This document shows positions 5,736-7,532 of a stretch of DNA of 7,532 nucleotides, in pieces (the stretch's first letter is position 1; each line of letters starts with the position of its first letter). Both the position numbers and the translations under genes were made by a program. The stretch is from Candidatus Melainabacteria bacterium GWA2_34_9. GTDB lineage: Bacteria; Cyanobacteriota; Vampirovibrionia; Gastranaerophilales; UBA9971. Below the pieces are notes generated by a model. That model did no database searches, was not told where the DNA came from, and worked only from the letters and a program-made list of their open reading frames with translations. The stretch is from the NCBI GenBank assembly GCA_001784535.1, contig MFRJ01000128.1, forward strand, positions 14,631-22,162, given 5' to 3'.

Positions 5736-6338
5736 ATGCAAATAATTATAACAGCGGTAGATTTTATATATAACTGGGGAAGGTCAAATTCACTCTGGCC
5801 TTTGACTTATGCGCCTGCATGTTGCGGAATTGAAATGATATCAGCCAGTGCGGCTACTTTTGATATATCCAGATTTGGATCTGAAGTCTTTAGGGCGACT
5901 CCCCGTCAGGCTGATTTAATGATTACAGCGGGAACTATTACACACAAAATGGCACCTGCTTTAATTCGCCTTTACGAGCAAATGCCTGAACCTAAATATG
6001 TAATCGCCATGGGTGCTTGCACAATAACAGGCGGAATGTTCGAAAATGACTCTTATTCTGTGGTTAGAGGTGTAGATAGGCTAGTTCCTGTTGATGTTTA
6101 TTTGCCGGGATGTCCTCCAAGACCTGAAGCGCTTCTTGATGCAATCATAAAGCTTCAGAAACAAATAAAAACAGAAACTATATTGGATAGACAAAAATAT
6201 TTGGAAGCACATAAGCCTAGGGTTATGCTTTCTGATGATGAAAATTGTGAAGTTGTACTACCTAATTCAGAGTTTGAAGTTATTCACTGGGGTGTGCAAA
6301 AAGTGGGATATGATACAGAGGCTTTGGTAGCAAAGTAG
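5736..6338 (+). CDS. nuoB: NADH-quinone oxidoreductase subunit B (200 aa)
   Basis: NuoB is the peripheral-arm subunit that holds iron-sulfur cluster N2, the last electron carrier before quinone. The four cluster ligands are present: the adjacent pair C29-C30 in SLWPLTYAPACCGIEM, C95 in AMGACTITGG and C126 in LPGCPPRPEALL. ATPRQADLMITAGT (54-67) is also typical. The conserved core ends near residue 146. The remaining roughly 50 residues form a tail I cannot match to a known motif; such C-terminal tails vary between lineages. The start is 14 bases after the nuoA stop, with a modest GGA site 7 bases upstream. Confidence 0.96.
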   Translation: MQIIITAVDFIYNWGRSNSLWPLTYAPACCGIEMISASAATFDISRFGSEVFRATPRQADLMITAGTITHKMAPALIRLYEQMPEPKYVIAMGACTITGGMFENDSYSVVRGVDRLVPVDVYLPGCPPRPEALLDAIIKLQKQIKTETILDRQKYLEAHKPRVMLSDDENCEVVLPNSEFEVIHWGVQKVGYDTEALVAK

Positions 6339-6363
6339 TCTAACAGAAACCAAGAAAAACAAC

Positions 6364-6367
6364 GGAG
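6364..6367 (+). promoter_or_regulatory. Ribosome binding site supporting the GTG start of nuoC
   Basis: GGAG lies 6 bases before GTG at 6374. No in-frame ATG is found nearby in a better position, so GTG is the likely start codon. Confidence 0.7.
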
Positions 6368-6373
6368 AAAATC

Positions 6374-6841
6374 GTGTCAGAAACATTTAATAATATAGTG
6401 ATTGACGAAAAATTTGAAGTGAAACACCTTGATAAAACTTCTGATGATATTGAAGTAATTGATGTATCAAAAGATAAGCTTATCGAGTTTGCTACATACC
6501 TTAAAATGCATATAAACACACAATTTAATATGTTGCTTTCTATTAGCGGCATTGATAAAGCTGATTGCTTTGAAGTTGTTTATAATTTATTTTCAACAGT
6601 TTTTAATAAAAAATTGATTTTAAAAGTTAGACTTGATAAAAAAAATCCAAACGTGGAAAGCTTATGCGGATTATATTCTGCTGCTAACTGGCATGAAAGA
6701 GAAACTTATGACTTGTTCGGCATAAATTTTAATAATCATCCTGAGCTGGAAAGAATATTGCTTCCAAAAGATTGGATTGGACATCCTTTAAGAAAAGATT
6801 ATGTTAACAAAGATAAAAGATTAAGTTGGAACGAAAGATAA
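6374..6841 (+). CDS. nuoC: NADH-quinone oxidoreductase subunit C (155 aa)
   Basis: NuoC is the 30-kDa-type subunit of the complex I connecting module, docked against NuoD, and carries no cofactor. The C-terminal signature is clear: WHERETYDLFGI (106-117), then NHPELERILLP (121-131) and GHPLRKDY (136-143). The N-terminal half (1-100) is less conserved, as usual. At 155 residues it is at the short end of the family but complete, and it is a separate protein rather than the NuoCD fusion of enterobacteria. It starts at GTG, 35 bases after the nuoB stop. Its TAA shares one base with the nuoD ATG (TAATG), which implies coupled translation. Confidence 0.95.
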   Translation: MSETFNNIVIDEKFEVKHLDKTSDDIEVIDVSKDKLIEFATYLKMHINTQFNMLLSISGIDKADCFEVVYNLFSTVFNKKLILKVRLDKKNPNVESLCGLYSAANWHERETYDLFGINFNNHPELERILLPKDWIGHPLRKDYVNKDKRLSWNER

Positions 6842-7532
6842 TGGCATTAGAAAGCACTTTCAAAAAAGAAATGATCATAAACGTTGGACCTCAACATCCC
6901 AGTACTCATGGTGTTTTGAGGCTTGTAATAACGCTCGATGGTGAAATAATAAAAGATACAAAACCTGTAATCGGTTATCTTCATAGAGGAATGGAAAAAC
7001 TTGCCGAAAGCAGGAATTATTTTCAATATTTACCGATGGTCGACAGAATAGATTATTTATCTAGTTTCTTCTGCTCTGCAGCGTTTTGTTATGCGGTAGA
7101 ATCAATAGCAGGAATTAAAGTCCCTAAAAGAGCCGAATATATCAGGCTTATCACAATGGAATTTAACAGAATTACTTCTCATTTAATGTGGCTTGCAGCT
7201 TTTTTATTAGATTTAGGGGCTACAACTCCTATGTTTTATGCATTTAGAGAAAGAGAAGACATCGTTAAGCTTTTTGAAGATCTTACAGGGCAGAGAATGA
7301 TGTACAATTTTTACACTTTTGGCGGGGTAAAAAAAGATTTACCGGAAGGCTGGATGACAAAAGCTCTTGATTTATGCAAGTTAATGCCTAAAATGTTTGA
7401 TGAATACGAAGCTATTATCACTAAAAACCCGATTTTTATTGAAAGAACTAAAGGTGTTGGGGTTTTAACTCAAAAAATGGCTGCTGATTATGCAATTACA
7501 GGAGCTAATATAAGAGGATCAGGTATTGATTT
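6841..7532 (+). CDS. nuoD: NADH-quinone oxidoreductase subunit D, partial at the window edge (230+ aa)
   Basis: An open frame begins at ATG 6841 and runs without a stop to the last base, giving 230 codons of a protein normally about 390-410 long. NuoD is the 49-kDa-type subunit that forms the quinone-binding pocket with NuoB. Visible motifs are GPQHPSTHGVLR (16-27), GYLHRGMEKLAE (45-56), YLPMVDRIDYL (63-73), MEFNRITSHLMWL (106-118) and GANIRGSG near the end. His23 and Tyr72 are 49 residues apart, the same spacing as the quinone-contacting His38 and Tyr87 of Thermus Nqo4. The start overlaps the nuoC stop by one base. The C-terminal part lies outside the window. Confidence 0.96.
   Translation, partial: MALESTFKKEMIINVGPQHPSTHGVLRLVITLDGEIIKDTKPVIGYLHRGMEKLAESRNYFQYLPMVDRIDYLSSFFCSAAFCYAVESIAGIKVPKRAEYIRLITMEFNRITSHLMWLAAFLLDLGATTPMFYAFREREDIVKLFEDLTGQRMMYNFYTFGGVKKDLPEGWMTKALDLCKLMPKMFDEYEAIITKNPIFIERTKGVGVLTQKMAADYAITGANIRGSGID

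Noticed and set aside
6340..6552. Minus-strand frame opposite the nuoC start
   Set aside because: It is antisense to the nuoB-nuoC junction and nuoC coding sequence and resembles no protein I know.
1..7532. CRISPR array, rRNA, tRNA, phage or insertion sequence genes
   Set aside because: I saw no regularly spaced direct repeats, no cloverleaf-like segment, and no transposase, integrase or phage protein in the readable frames.

Overview
The window is AT-rich (about one third G+C by eye), uses the standard bacterial code with Shine-Dalgarno-led genes, and is densely packed. It holds seven complete genes on the plus strand, one on the minus strand, and the first 230 codons of a further plus-strand gene that runs off the right edge. 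The organism is an AT-rich Gram-negative-type bacterium with an exported TPR protein and a respiratory complex I. A Melainabacteria/Vampirovibrionia-like lineage (non-photosynthetic relatives of cyanobacteria) is my best guess. It rests on low GC, the protein styles and a short FGN-type motif in the N-terminal extension of the HicA-like protein. This is weak evidence, not an identification.

Region 1 (1-600) is a single-gene unit. A strong ribosome binding site leads a 133-residue protein of unknown function, rich in Ala, Leu, Gly and Asn and lacking Arg, Cys, His and Trp. A textbook intrinsic terminator closes it. Two related TTGCAA-based palindromes lie on either side of the unit in opposite orientation.

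Region 2 (600-4803) looks like a three-gene operon. It begins with an extended -10 promoter and a roughly 90-nt leader that can fold into a two-part stem. The genes are an exported protein of about 15-16 TPR units, a single-pass membrane protein from a widespread uncharacterised family, and a tRNA-dihydrouridine synthase (DusB type) that overlaps the membrane-protein gene by 8 bases. The first two products probably act on the outer side of the cytoplasmic membrane. The Dus enzyme is cytoplasmic housekeeping.

Region 3 (4800-5361) holds a convergent minus-strand gene for a HicA-like protein with an N-terminal extension and no HicB beside it. Its stop codon overlaps the dus stop codon. The 232-bp intergenic region behind it carries a candidate promoter and a 38-bp dispersed-type palindromic repeat just upstream of the next operon.

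Region 4 (5362-7532) is the start of a complex I operon in the canonical order nuoA-nuoB-nuoC-nuoD. It encodes membrane subunit A and the B, C and D subunits of the quinone-reducing connecting module. The N2 cluster cysteines in NuoB and the quinone-site His/Tyr pair in NuoD are present, so the encoded complex looks functional as far as it can be read. The most interesting unexplained items are the structured leader of the TPR operon, the orphan 133-residue gene, the solo extended HicA-like gene and the palindrome in the nuo leader. I did not find convincing evidence of a complete novel system.
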